This document shows, in pieces, positions 23,150 through 31,485 of a stretch of 34,714 nucleotides of DNA (position 1 is the first letter of the stretch; every line of letters begins with the position of its first letter). The translations under genes were made by a program, and so were the position numbers. Source of the stretch: Patescibacteria group bacterium (GTDB lineage Bacteria > Patescibacteriota > Minisyncoccia > UBA6257 > GWB1-50-10); contig JASEIC010000008.1 of assembly GCA_030017555.1 (NCBI GenBank), positions 1 to 34,714 on the forward strand, written 5' to 3'. The notes under the pieces are model-generated. The model ran no database searches. It saw only the letters and a list, made by a program, of their open reading frames with translations, and was not told where the DNA came from.

Positions 23150-24136
23150 CTATCCTATAAACTCCGGTTCCTCAGTTTGAAATTCTTTTTGCCTGCGTTT
23201 TTCATGCTTTTTCCATTTATCGGGAGTCATTTTTTCTGGATCTAAATCAATATCCTCTTCGTCTTCAACATCACCCATTTCTCTGCCCCCTATTTCGCCT
23301 GATTTCTTATTCGAGGCTACTTTTAGAATGGCAGTAAATTTATCTTTGTTTCTGAAAAGAATATAATCGAGGGAGTATGGTTTTAATATCTTATTTTTTT
23401 CATCCACTACTACCCCGCCTTCTTTTGAATGCGCCAATTTATCCATCAATTTTCTGGCTTCGGCATATTCACCCGCTCCCGCGAATGGAAACTGCTTTTT
23501 AAGAGCTGAAAGAAGTTCGTCCCATTCTTTATTAAAATGGTTAACTTCTTCAACTTGCCGTTCCTGAGACTTCTTTGATTCTTGTTCTTTAACCAAATTA
23601 TCCAATAATTTAAGTTTTTCGGAAACTTCAGGCAAATCCTTCTTCAGGATTCCTTTGGATTCCAATTCGCCTAAAAATTGTTTTTGAAACATTCCATAAA
23701 GCTTTTTAAGGCTTTCAGGATCTGCCCCGATTTCATCGGCTAAAACTTTTAAAGAATCATCAAATTCCTTAACAATCTCCTCTGTTTCAGGAGTTGTCTT
23801 TTTAAGCTCGGCAATCTCTTTACGCAATTCTCCAATCTGAGTAAATAAAGCTTTTAAAGGACGAGCTATTTTAGATTTGGAGGTCGACTTATCCCCCTCT
23901 TCTTTGCCTTCCTCCTCTTCCGATTCCTCTTCAGATTCCCCCTCCTCGGGTTCCTCTTTTAGAGTTCTCGTTGGTTCGGATTCCGGCTCTTCCTCTTTCG
24001 GTTCGGGTTGTTTTTCTTTTTCAACCTTTCCCTCTTGAGGTTCTTCGAGGTCTTTTACATCTTCCTCTTCGATGCCCATATTTGCTCTTGCTTTTGCAAG
24101 CGTGGAGTTGGGTTCCACAATAGGTTTATCACCCAT
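23150..24136 (-). CDS. Capsid scaffolding protein
   Basis: The 328-residue protein is very acidic. A Glu/Pro-rich N-terminal third (residues 24-85, mostly E, P, K, S) is followed by helices with coiled-coil character (LFTQIGELRKEIAELKK). The C-terminus is charged (KKHEKRRQKEFQTEEP). This fits podovirus scaffold proteins, which guide capsid assembly and then leave. It sits between the small virion genes and the major capsid gene, the usual order. No protease motif is seen. Confidence 0.8.
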   Translation of the reverse strand: MGDKPIVEPNSTLAKARANMGIEEEDVKDLEEPQEGKVEKEKQPEPKEEEPESEPTRTLKEEPEEGESEEESEEEEGKEEGDKSTSKSKIARPLKALFTQIGELRKEIAELKKTTPETEEIVKEFDDSLKVLADEIGADPESLKKLYGMFQKQFLGELESKGILKKDLPEVSEKLKLLDNLVKEQESKKSQERQVEEVNHFNKEWDELLSALKKQFPFAGAGEYAEARKLMDKLAHSKEGGVVVDEKNKILKPYSLDYILFRNKDKFTAILKVASNKKSGEIGGREMGDVEDEEDIDLDPEKMTPDKWKKHEKRRQKEFQTEEPEFIG

Positions 24137-24251
24137 AACTTTTTAGAGGTTAGTCCCTCTGTCTTTTAATGGTTTCGACATAACCATAAGCCCAGTTGAC
24201 AGCCGACTTCGCTGATTGGTGTTTTACGAGCTTTACCAATAGCTCAAGAAA
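24137..24251 (-). promoter_or_regulatory. Structured leader of the scaffold gene
   Basis: The 115 bases before the scaffold ATG carry an ATTGGT/ACCAAT hairpin and no open frame. No good promoter was found on the minus strand. Confidence 0.3.
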
Positions 24252-24470
24252 TTAAATATACTTTCCTAAAAACTTATTCTTATACGCTTCGGCATATTCT
24301 CTATACTGCTCTCCGTTAACTTCTTTTGAAAAAACTTTTATTGTTCCGGCTGGCGAACTTCCTGCCCTTTCTTCTTCAATTAAAACTTTAATTTCTTTAT
24401 CTTCTTTATATGATTTAGACTCTATTTCTTTTTTATTTTTTAGTATTTTTGGCATCTTATTCAGACTCAT
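24252..24470 (-). CDS. Hypothetical protein, about 72 residues
   Basis: The protein is highly charged, with a lysine/glutamate-rich first half and a C-terminus EYAEAYKNKFLGKYI. No family was recognised. The first ATG (24470) overlaps the upstream gene by 14 bases; Met6 (24455) is an alternative start that follows the upstream stop. Neither has a clear ribosome site. Its place between portal and scaffold suggests a minor head or assembly factor. Confidence 0.55.
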   Translation of the reverse strand: MSLNKMPKILKNKKEIESKSYKEDKEIKVLIEEERAGSSPAGTIKVFSKEVNGEQYREYAEAYKNKFLGKYI

Positions 24471-24726
24471 TTAATCTTTTATATCTTTCGACCCTTTTTT
24501 GTTCCTGAACTTTTTGTCCCTGCTGTCTATAATATTTATAAGCGCCCTTAATATCATCTTTATCTAATAACTTATTAATCGTAGCGGCGTGAATGTCATA
24601 ATTTCTTTGGCCAACTATCCCTTCATGACCAATCTCATCGGCTAATCCCAGAGCAATCTTCTTATTAGTCCACGTTTTCCTGACTTTTGACCTTATATAA
24701 CCTGTTATAGCTTTAGTTACACTCAT
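24457..24726 (-). CDS. Hypothetical basic protein, 89 residues
   Basis: The protein is basic and helical (KAITGYIRSKVRKTWTNKK near the start; GAYKYYRQQGQKVQEQKRVERYKR near the end). A conserved-looking NYDIHAATINKLL segment lies in the middle. No family was recognised. It is between the portal and scaffold genes, so a role in head assembly or DNA binding is possible. Confidence 0.55.
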   Translation of the reverse strand: MSVTKAITGYIRSKVRKTWTNKKIALGLADEIGHEGIVGQRNYDIHAATINKLLDKDDIKGAYKYYRQQGQKVQEQKRVERYKRLNESE

Positions 24727-24744
24727 TTTTTAATTGTAATATAT

Positions 24745-25092
24745 TTAGTAATTTGAGCTATTATTTTCATCATCTACGGCTTTTTCAATAATTTCTAACT
24801 CTGGCCTTGGGTCTTTTTGTAGATAACCTAAATCAAATTCGTGAGCTTTCTTCTCGCCAAATAACCGCTGCCGCTGTTGGTCGGATAAATCAGGATTATT
24901 AGCTAATTGGCTATTTATTCTTTGGATTTCCATTATTTTGCCTTTTTTCCATTCTTGAGCGACAGGATGTTGAATAAAATCAAGTTGAGCGTTTAATTGT
25001 GAAATTCTATCTTTCCAATGCATAATTTCACTGCGAGAAGGTTCGTTATACTTATTTGGGTTTAAATGGCTTAATTTATCTTGTAAATCCAC
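24745..25092 (-). CDS. Hypothetical helical protein, 115 residues
   Basis: The sequence is rich in Gln, Glu, Lys and Leu with coiled-coil-like stretches (ISQLNAQLDFI, MEIQRINSQLANN, DLSDQQRQRLFGEKKAHEFDLGYL). It begins with GTG at 25090-25092, one base after the portal stop, which favours coupled translation. No family was recognised. Head-completion or scaffold-accessory roles are possible from position. Confidence 0.55.
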   Translation of the reverse strand: MDLQDKLSHLNPNKYNEPSRSEIMHWKDRISQLNAQLDFIQHPVAQEWKKGKIMEIQRINSQLANNPDLSDQQRQRLFGEKKAHEFDLGYLQKDPRPELEIIEKAVDDENNSSNY

Positions 25093-25093
25093 A

Positions 25094-27073
25094 TTAAATT
25101 GATTGTTCTATCCTTTTAGACATAGTTTGAGGATTTATCTGCATTGATTGGTCTTGAGGCATTGCTTCTGTGGTTTGAATAGGCATATTACCTTGCATAG
25201 CCATAGCATCTTTCTTGGCTCGCCTTGCTTCATTTTCCATAGCGATTTGAGTATGCTGTTCCAGATAAGCCATAAATTTACCTTCATTTTTCCTTATCTT
25301 GGCATCGTTCTTGTGTGTTTTAACAAAATCCAATATCTTCTGCAGAAAATAAGCAGTCGCATTATAGTTAATATCGGGCATTTTACCCAACATTAGATTT
25401 TGTATAGCCTCTGATGTTTCGGCAATGGTTCTCTTATCGGCTTGGCTATTCGGATCAAGCAATAAAGCTATCTCCGCCTCGCTATAACCGCCGACATCCC
25501 GTAAAGTATATTCATCGGCTATCTTGGTATTAACTCCGGGATTTGCCGGAGGAGTATTTCTTACCATTTGCAGGGCATTTAATTTGTTTTGCTTGCTTAG
25601 TTCGTTCATTTTATTCTCTTTAGCTTGTGAAGTTACCGAAATTTCAAATCCTTTCTTAGTATTTAAATCAATTCTTTTTAAAGTATCCCATTCATAACCT
25701 TCTTCGCCTAAAATCTTTATAGATAACGGTTCTCTTAGATAATCTTTCAAAGCTCCAAAATATCGCATGCCTAATTCTTGTCCGGCTTCTATAATAGGCT
25801 GGGAAGTAAATGATAATCTCTTGGAAATCTGACTTAGTTCCGCATAAGCCACGCCAACCCTCTTGCTCGCTGGTTGCGCGACTCCTTGTTGTATATCGGT
25901 TACTCCAAAACTCTTACCGGCAAGATTCTCAAGCCACGAGACAGTATCTAAAGTCCCTGATATTTCCGGTGTTTCAAAGGCATAAATACCTTCGCTTATT
26001 CTTCGGGTCCCGCCTTTCGTATCGGTTTCCACAAGCCTATCCCTGCCCATTTGAGCTTCATCTAATTGAGCCACATTTGGAAACATATCTTTATCATAAG
26101 CTCTCGCGTTAGAATTGCGCCGTTTCTTATTCTCTAAATCTTCATTAAATAAATCCATCGACGCTATTGCAATCGGATATAAATCATCGGCAAATCCTTT
26201 AGTAGCAAAATTCTTTTTATCGGGATGCGACGCAAATGAAACCCAAGGATAATAACCCGATGAATGAATATCGGTAAGTTTTTCAAATCTTACCCATTCG
26301 GAAACAAAAGCATCGAATAATAAATACCATCTCTCGCCTTTATAAGTTAAACACCATTCAATCAAGTGAAACATCTCTTCCCCGACATAGTTATTGGATT
26401 CCGAGGATAAATCTAACGAAGCAAATCTATTGGCATAGCCGCAATTATCCCAATGAGATGATCGCCTATATGTATTCCCGCCCGCAAAATCTAATAATCT
26501 TTTAACCTGTCTTGCGTCATAAATACCGCCCGCTTCGTTTTGCAATTCCTTTTTAGATTTCCATATATTGGATTGACCGCAAAATAAATGGCTTTCCAGA
26601 TTTCTTCCGCCTTTTGGTTCAAAATAAAAATCTTCAAAAGTCAAGTCTTCCAAATTAGTTTCAAAACCGTCTTCATTTGAAGCGGTAAGTTTCAAAATAC
26701 CCCTGCCGGTCATTATACACTCCTGCCTTGCGCCTCTTAATTTCTCATTCCATTTAGCGCCTGGACGCATCGATATTATTTCCTTCTTTAGAGCGGCATT
26801 GGCTTTAATGGCCGCTTTCCAATCTGCCGGGTCTTGTTCTTCGTATTTAAGAATTATTTGATCGTCTAAATCGGCTTGTAATGTATCTATCATACCGGCA
26901 AAAATAGGAATAGGCACATTATATCTAATCCTTAACTGTCTTTGCGTCTTTCCGTTATATAAATCGCGAAAGCGGCGAATTTGATTGATTCTCGGAAGTT
27001 TAAATTGATAACCTGTAGTTAACTGGCGTAAAGCAATGGCAGTAAGCTCCTGCGCCAGAGTATTCTCCTTCAT
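25094..27073 (-). CDS. Portal (head-tail connector) protein
   Basis: The 659-residue protein has features of a podovirus portal: an N-terminal region ending RDLYNGKTQRQLRIRYNVPIPIFAGMIDTLQADL, a central GPWVSF-like region, the segment PIAIASMDLFNEDLENKKRRNSNAR typical of portal clip/stem helices, and a Gln/Met-rich C-terminus. It follows the terminase and precedes scaffold and capsid genes, as usual. Portals form a 12-subunit ring for DNA entry and exit. Start ATG at 27071-27073 has AAGGA about 19 bases upstream, longer than normal spacing. Confidence 0.85.
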   Translation of the reverse strand: MKENTLAQELTAIALRQLTTGYQFKLPRINQIRRFRDLYNGKTQRQLRIRYNVPIPIFAGMIDTLQADLDDQIILKYEEQDPADWKAAIKANAALKKEIISMRPGAKWNEKLRGARQECIMTGRGILKLTASNEDGFETNLEDLTFEDFYFEPKGGRNLESHLFCGQSNIWKSKKELQNEAGGIYDARQVKRLLDFAGGNTYRRSSHWDNCGYANRFASLDLSSESNNYVGEEMFHLIEWCLTYKGERWYLLFDAFVSEWVRFEKLTDIHSSGYYPWVSFASHPDKKNFATKGFADDLYPIAIASMDLFNEDLENKKRRNSNARAYDKDMFPNVAQLDEAQMGRDRLVETDTKGGTRRISEGIYAFETPEISGTLDTVSWLENLAGKSFGVTDIQQGVAQPASKRVGVAYAELSQISKRLSFTSQPIIEAGQELGMRYFGALKDYLREPLSIKILGEEGYEWDTLKRIDLNTKKGFEISVTSQAKENKMNELSKQNKLNALQMVRNTPPANPGVNTKIADEYTLRDVGGYSEAEIALLLDPNSQADKRTIAETSEAIQNLMLGKMPDINYNATAYFLQKILDFVKTHKNDAKIRKNEGKFMAYLEQHTQIAMENEARRAKKDAMAMQGNMPIQTTEAMPQDQSMQINPQTMSKRIEQSI

Positions 27074-27095
27074 ATGCGTAATTATACAATATTCC

Positions 27096-27410
27096 TTATT
27101 TCTTGCTATTATTCTTTGCCATTTCTTGGGTTCTATAATTAAAATTATAACAAGCTACGCATATAGAACCGTACCTTTTTCCTTGTTTATCTTTTTGTCT
27201 ATTCGCCATTGGTTCCGGCACATGACAAATATCGCAATGCCACGCTTTATTATATTCTTTATAAGAATCTGAATATTTTGTCCCGCAGTTCGGACAAATA
27301 GAGAATATTAATCTCCAATGCATCATCGGCTTATTAGACCCGCTTCTAATAAAATAACCTCTATTACAAGATTGGCAAATTACTGAAATAAGATGTTTAT
27401 TCGTATTCAT
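27096..27410 (-). CDS. Zinc-ribbon protein, 104 residues
   Basis: Four CxxC pairs are present: C12/C15, C39/C42, C59/C62 and C84/C87, giving two possible zinc ribbons. The chosen ATG (27408-27410) lies inside the 3' end of the large terminase gene, after AGAAGGA at 10 bases, a good ribosome site; an upstream in-frame ATG at 27449 would overlap the terminase more. The gene lies between terminase and portal. It may be a head-packaging accessory or HNH-like remnant, though no HNH residues are seen. Confidence 0.65.
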   Translation of the reverse strand: MNTNKHLISVICQSCNRGYFIRSGSNKPMMHWRLIFSICPNCGTKYSDSYKEYNKAWHCDICHVPEPMANRQKDKQGKRYGSICVACYNFNYRTQEMAKNNSKK

Positions 27411-29106
27411 TCCTTTCGTATTCCTTCTGAGTTTGAGGTAATACTCCAAAATTAGGCGTTAGTCTTGCTTTTAAATTTTCTCCTTCAAATTCACTGGGAA
27501 TATAAGGTATTGGTTCATAAATATTAGATGGTCTTGCAACTTCCGCATAATTCCTCATAGCATAAGCTATTGCGCAAGAAATTATTAAATCAAAGTGCCG
27601 AGTGGTTTCAATACCGCTTAATTCTTCCAAATCCGCCTGATTATATTTCCTTGCTTCCTCTAATACTCTTCTGTCTAAAATCCTTAATCGCCCGTCTTCA
27701 ATAGCGCTCTTTAACTGGTAAATCATTTCAGGTTTTGTAGCCCCGTTAGTTTCCCAACCAAGCTTATCGGTCGGCTTATCCGCTATATCGGGCAATTTAC
27801 CGGCTTGTCTTTTCCTATAAATCTTATCGATTGGATAAATGGCTTTTAAAGAAGTGATTGTGGCGTAGCCGGTATTATTAAGTTCTGGGGCTATCAAACA
27901 TCCGCCGAATAACTCTCCTTGCCTTTTAAGTTCATATCCGAAAATATCGGGAGCCATTCTGTTATTCGCGTAAGTTCCCACTAATAAGTTCGGGGTTTGT
28001 GAAAAGTCTATTAAAGCGCTTGCATTGGCATCCCGCCCGACACCGGCGGAAGTATCGGCTCCAAGAGCATAACGATGCTTTGGATTAAACTCGTCCCATA
28101 ATAGAAATCCCGCTTTATCCTCTTTTGGAATATCGCAGAATTTAATCAATTCATCTATCTTACGCCTGTCAAATATTAAAAATCCCGAGCTTGCCGAATC
28201 GTTCATCATTTCAACCTCGAATATCCTTTTATTGTTTACATTCAACTCTCTTTTCTTGGTTTCTAGTGAAACATAAGGCAATCTATCCTTTAAATCTTTA
28301 TTCTTATCGAACGCCTCTTCGTCGGTCAAAACATACTTGTCTCCCCATACGGGCTTATTATCAACGATCACCGGCAAGAATCTTACCCGCCCGTTAGCCG
28401 CCTTCGTCATATCCATTATAAAATTTATTACTCCATCCTCTCTAATGTAGTTGCCTAATGATAAAATCGAAGCGTCTGAAGATAATCCAGCCATTAGTTC
28501 TGAAATATGGCTTATTATTTTTTCGGTAATCTTATTGCTAATAATCGTTTTAAAATTCTCGGTATCGTCCAATATAATCATGTCGGGCCTTTGGCTTTTA
28601 TAAATCCAGCCCCGCGGGCTTTCCTGCGTGGAAAAAGCTCTATTCATTACTTTATTATTAGTAATGAATTGGCTTACTCTTTTAATCTTCTTTTCCTCCT
28701 CGCTTCGTTGTTCGATATAAAGATGCCCAAAATCAGCTATTAAACGCTGATTAGTTTGTAATTCCACAATAATATCAAATAACGCCATTTCAGCGTTTGT
28801 TTTTTCATAAGAGTCCCAGCCAATATATCGTTTCTTTCTATAACAAATATTCCAAAGTATTGATAATTTGGCAAAAGTGGATTTAGCGCTTTCCCTAAAA
28901 GCGATCCAAGCGGCTTTAGTAATCTTACCCATACTTAAATCCTCTACATCGTTAATGAAATCATAATGGAAAGGAGCCAAACTATAAGTAAAATAGTCGA
29001 TAAAATAATAAACGCAGAATAATAGAAAGTTTTTAGAACATAAATAAACTCGTTCATTACGAGTTCCATTTATTAACTTATCCTTAAGCTCCCGGCTTAT
29101 TTTCAT
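27397..29106 (-). CDS. Terminase large subunit
   Basis: This ATPase-nuclease pumps DNA into the prohead. The 569 residues include a Walker A-like RESAKST (71-77), Walker B DMIILDDTE (175-183), a likely coupling segment near SLGNY (216-220), and an RNase H-fold nuclease with D351 (ALGADTSAG), E408 (APELNNTG) and D506 (RHFDLI). It begins 23 bases inside the small-terminase gene. The full motif set suggests an active enzyme. The type of packaging (headful or cos) cannot be read from this protein alone. Confidence 0.92.
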   Translation of the reverse strand: MKISRELKDKLINGTRNERVYLCSKNFLLFCVYYFIDYFTYSLAPFHYDFINDVEDLSMGKITKAAWIAFRESAKSTFAKLSILWNICYRKKRYIGWDSYEKTNAEMALFDIIVELQTNQRLIADFGHLYIEQRSEEEKKIKRVSQFITNNKVMNRAFSTQESPRGWIYKSQRPDMIILDDTENFKTIISNKITEKIISHISELMAGLSSDASILSLGNYIREDGVINFIMDMTKAANGRVRFLPVIVDNKPVWGDKYVLTDEEAFDKNKDLKDRLPYVSLETKKRELNVNNKRIFEVEMMNDSASSGFLIFDRRKIDELIKFCDIPKEDKAGFLLWDEFNPKHRYALGADTSAGVGRDANASALIDFSQTPNLLVGTYANNRMAPDIFGYELKRQGELFGGCLIAPELNNTGYATITSLKAIYPIDKIYRKRQAGKLPDIADKPTDKLGWETNGATKPEMIYQLKSAIEDGRLRILDRRVLEEARKYNQADLEELSGIETTRHFDLIISCAIAYAMRNYAEVARPSNIYEPIPYIPSEFEGENLKARLTPNFGVLPQTQKEYERNEYE

Positions 29107-29491
29107 TCTCAGCTTCTTTGGTTTCTAATAATTTATCTAATTTTGCTTTTTCTTCGGATGTTATATTTATTGAAATTACCTGACGTTTTTCAGGAGAATA
29201 ACCGCCTAACCTTTTATAGATTTGGTCTGATGCTTTTAATTTATTCTCGTCTTTGCCCGTTCGTAAGATTTTGCCTACAACCATATCAGCCGCTTCTATG
29301 CTAAATCCCAATTCCTTTAAAGCTAATTGAAATCCCTCGCTTCTAAACACCATCTGGGGATTCTTCGTTATCGATTCCTTATATCCGACCTCTTCCAATA
29401 TTTCCCCTCCTTCCATATACAAATTTTGCTCGAAAACATCCCTTAATTTACGGGCGGCTTTTCTTTGTTTAATTGAGGGGCTTCTATTCAT
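29084..29491 (-). CDS. Terminase small subunit
   Basis: The 135-residue protein matches the small-terminase style: an N-terminal helical region (KQRKAARKLRDVFE), a middle helix, then KLKASDQIYKRLGGYSPEKRQVISINITSEEK and a short acidic/basic tail. Small terminase binds packaging-site DNA and delivers it to the large subunit. It lies directly upstream of the large-subunit gene with a 23-base overlap, and its ATG overlaps the previous stop as ATGA. Confidence 0.8.
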   Translation of the reverse strand: MNRSPSIKQRKAARKLRDVFEQNLYMEGGEILEEVGYKESITKNPQMVFRSEGFQLALKELGFSIEAADMVVGKILRTGKDENKLKASDQIYKRLGGYSPEKRQVISINITSEEKAKLDKLLETKEAENENKPGA

Positions 29492-29868
29492 TTATCTCTA
29501 GCTTCTTCTAATTCTTCGATGATTTGTTCAAGATAATAAATGCTTCCTTCTAATCCTGTTTTTTCAGCGACAATTTGTGATAATTCTTGTTGAACCGCCG
29601 CATTGTTTCCTTTTAAGTTTTGAGCGGTAAAAAACCTGTATTTTGGTTCTATGCTTAATCTTTTAATTTCGTGTTCAATTACCGCCTTTTTTAAAGCGCC
29701 GATTATTACCTTATTCCTTTCTTTCTCTTCGCTAAATTCGTCATCATAGAAAAATGCTATCTTTCCGGCCGTGCCAAAATGCACTTTATCTGCGACATTC
29801 CCGCTGTTTTCCTTTAAGAAAGCGTTAATTTCCTTTTCCTTATTTATATCGAAAATCTTGTATTTCAT
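29488..29868 (-). CDS. Hypothetical protein, 126 residues
   Basis: No family was recognised. The N-terminal part is mixed (MKYKIFDINKEKEINAFLKE, FGTAGKIAFFYDDE) and the C-terminal 50 residues form a probable coiled coil (QQELSQIVAEKTGLEGSIYYLEQIIEELEEA). The chosen ATG (29866-29868) is preceded by AAAGGA at 5 bases, so the seven-residue-longer alternative at 29889 is less likely. It is coupled to the small terminase gene by ATGA, so it may be an accessory to packaging or recombination. Confidence 0.65.
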   Translation of the reverse strand: MKYKIFDINKEKEINAFLKENSGNVADKVHFGTAGKIAFFYDDEFSEEKERNKVIIGALKKAVIEHEIKRLSIEPKYRFFTAQNLKGNNAAVQQELSQIVAEKTGLEGSIYYLEQIIEELEEARDK

Positions 29869-29869
29869 A

Positions 29870-30052
29870 TTATCCTTTACAATCCTCACAATTTACTTCA
29901 GGAAATTCTATAACTGCCGGTTGGTTTTGTTCTTCTTTCGGCACGATTTCTGTCTGCCAATCGGGTATTTCGGGAGTTTCTGATAAAAGATAAAAATAAA
30001 TGCCGATTACAAAAAGTATTATTAAAACCAAAACTATTATTATTGCTTTCAT
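29870..30052 (-). CDS. Small membrane protein, 60 residues
   Basis: Residues 3-23 form a strong hydrophobic helix (AIIIVLVLIILFVIGIYFYLL), then an acidic, proline-rich tail with a CEDC motif at the C-terminus. The end overlaps the ribosome site of the next gene. Size and topology allow an i-spanin-like or small exclusion protein. It lies with another single-span protein (30070-30297), and the pair may act together. Confidence 0.6.
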   Translation of the reverse strand: MKAIIIVLVLIILFVIGIYFYLLSETPEIPDWQTEIVPKEEQNQPAVIEFPEVNCEDCKG

Positions 30053-30069
30053 ATATTAATTATAGCTGA

Positions 30070-30297
30070 TTATTTTACTTTTTTCAACTCTTCCGGCTTT
30101 TGAACAGCCTGATTAATATAATTTACTACATTATTCAGGTTTTGAGTGTTTTGATTTATCTGTATTACCAGGTTATCAATTTTGTTATCCAGTCCGCTGA
30201 TATAGTTCACCCCGAAATAGATCCCTCCTGCTATTAACAAAGCGGCTATTAAACTAAATATCAATTTTCCGTCAAATAAATTCTTAAATTTTTCCAT
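30070..30297 (-). CDS. Small membrane protein with coiled coil, 75 residues
   Basis: A hydrophobic segment (about residues 12-32, LIFSLIAALLIAGGIYFGV) is followed by an Asn/Gln-rich amphipathic helix with repeated N-x-I/V spacing (KIDNLVIQINQNTQNLNNVVNYI). The arrangement resembles spanin-type or membrane-tethered coiled-coil proteins. Function unknown. Confidence 0.6.
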   Translation of the reverse strand: MEKFKNLFDGKLIFSLIAALLIAGGIYFGVNYISGLDNKIDNLVIQINQNTQNLNNVVNYINQAVQKPEELKKVK

Positions 30298-30310
30298 ATT
30301 TACTGCTTAT

Positions 30311-30616
30311 TTACTGCTGATGTTTACCTTCTACCCCCCTTTTTTCTCTATCCACAGTTCGTACATTCAACCACATCAGCGCTTCCTGCATCTTGGTAAT
30401 TGCGATAGAGTTCTCGCGGCAAGCAAATCGGCTGTTCAGGTCTTGCAGACGCTCGATGGAAACACAAAGCATCTCCTCAAGCGTTGTGCCATTATCAAAC
30501 GACCCGTCTTCATGCAACTCGTAGAAAACTACGGGCTGAAAACGAAGAGTGCCGTCTGGCTCCGAATCCCTTTTGAAGTTCAATAGAGCGTATTCGTTTG
30601 ATTTCTTAATTGTCAT
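30311..30616 (-). CDS. Tad1/Acb2-like cyclic-nucleotide sponge candidate
   Basis: The C-terminal half (residues 45-98 of the 101-residue form) reads TLEEMLCVSIERL, then NSRFACRENSIAITKMQEAL and MWLNVRTVDREKRGVEGKH. This resembles the hairpin-domain family of Tad1 and Acb2, phage proteins that bind cyclic-nucleotide signals and block Thoeris or CBASS defence. The ATG at 30614-30616 follows the HNH stop by about 15 bases with AAAAGGAC upstream; an earlier ATG (30691) overlaps HNH and is less likely. The interior has clearly higher GC than its neighbours, suggesting recent acquisition. The match was recognised by eye; ligand and activity are inference. Confidence 0.7.
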   Translation of the reverse strand: MTIKKSNEYALLNFKRDSEPDGTLRFQPVVFYELHEDGSFDNGTTLEEMLCVSIERLQDLNSRFACRENSIAITKMQEALMWLNVRTVDREKRGVEGKHQQ

Positions 30617-30633
30617 ATTTATTTTCTGTCCTT

Positions 30634-30996
30634 TTAAAAAAGGTTTGCCTCTAATAGTTTTGTCGGCCTGTTTAAAATTTTCTTTCTCCATATTTCTGCA
30701 TCTTCACGAACATTTGGATTATATGATTTACTAAATGACCTTAAATGTCCAAAAAGTAAATGACATTGATTTTTTCTACAAAGGGATATAAGGTTATTGT
30801 AATCTAATTCAAATTTTCTATCAACATCAAACTGCACTGGTAAAATATGGTGTGGCTCAACACTTTTTTTAGTCCCGCAGACGGCGCAATAAGGATATTC
30901 TTTTAGATATTCCTTCCTAACTCCATTCCATCGCCCGCTTCTCGCCCCTAATGGATAGCCTCTAAATATATCTTTAAAAAATTGGATTATATTCAT
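30634..30996 (-). CDS. HNH endonuclease
   Basis: The 120-residue protein has the HNH layout: YCAVCG with C37/C40, PHHILP with H49/H50, then NNLISLC...CH with N68, C73, C78 and H79. HNH genes like this often lie a few genes upstream of phage terminases and can help packaging-site cutting or act as mobile nucleases. Its ATG follows two bases after the stop of a 33-residue membrane microprotein gene. The motif is complete. Confidence 0.88.
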   Translation of the reverse strand: MNIIQFFKDIFRGYPLGARSGRWNGVRKEYLKEYPYCAVCGTKKSVEPHHILPVQFDVDRKFELDYNNLISLCRKNQCHLLFGHLRSFSKSYNPNVREDAEIWRKKILNRPTKLLEANLF

Positions 30997-30998
30997 AA

Positions 30999-31100
30999 TT
31001 ACAAATCTTCATAAATGAGCCAAAATATCATAAAGATATACGGAAATAGGACTATCCCTGTTAAAATTGCCCAAAACATGCCTTTAATTGTTTCTTTCAT
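30999..31100 (-). CDS. Membrane microprotein, 33 residues
   Basis: The frame encodes MKETIKGMFWAILTGIVLF followed by PYIFMIFWLIYEDL. Nearly the whole sequence is one transmembrane helix. AAAGAGC lies just before the ATG. It ends two bases before the HNH ATG, so it looks like a real small gene in the operon. Function unknown. Confidence 0.55.
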   Translation of the reverse strand: MKETIKGMFWAILTGIVLFPYIFMIFWLIYEDL

Positions 31101-31125
31101 TGCTCTTTACTAAACCGCCACCCAT

Positions 31126-31200
31126 TCATACTCTGTTATTACTGCGGCTTTTTCGGGTTGCCGCTCGCTTCACATGCGGATCATAGATTAATTGCGTCAT
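31126..31200 (-). CDS. Possible 24-residue basic protein
   Basis: The ATG overlaps the upstream stop codon as ATGA. The product (MTQLIYDPHVKRAATRK...) is strongly basic and stops at a TGA. A shorter coding-like string in another frame (KAAVITEYEWVAV, same strand) overlaps it, so a frameshift or a different real start is possible. The evidence is the overlap only. Confidence 0.3.
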   Translation of the reverse strand: MTQLIYDPHVKRAATRKSRSNNRV

Positions 31201-31475
31201 TTTAATTTTTTGGCCCTTAAATCCAAACTAAACAATCTCGCTTCCTGCACATCTTTTAATCTTATTTCGCCTATATTCTGATAAGACATTACTGGCGCGC
31301 TTTCCAGTTCTTTTTCCCGAAAAATGAGTTTTAGTTCTACGGCTTTTTTATCATACATTGGCTTATCTTCGAGCGGGGCGGTATGTAGTTTAATCTCGGG
31401 CGGATAAATAACCCCAGACTTTTTAAGACCAAGCCAACTTTCGTGAGGGATATAAAGATAATATGTTTTAGTCAT
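31197..31475 (-). CDS. Hypothetical protein, about 92 residues
   Basis: The chosen ATG (Met10 of the longer frame) gives MTKTYYLYIPHESWLGLKKS and lies eight bases after the upstream stop. The longer version from 31502 overlaps the upstream gene by 17 bases and starts with a lysine run. The sequence is charged with a conserved-looking YIPHESWLG start. No family was recognised. It is part of the early operon. Confidence 0.6.
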   Translation of the reverse strand: MTKTYYLYIPHESWLGLKKSGVIYPPEIKLHTAPLEDKPMYDKKAVELKLIFREKELESAPVMSYQNIGEIRLKDVQEARLFSLDLRAKKLK

Positions 31476-31485
31476 TTTCTTTTTT

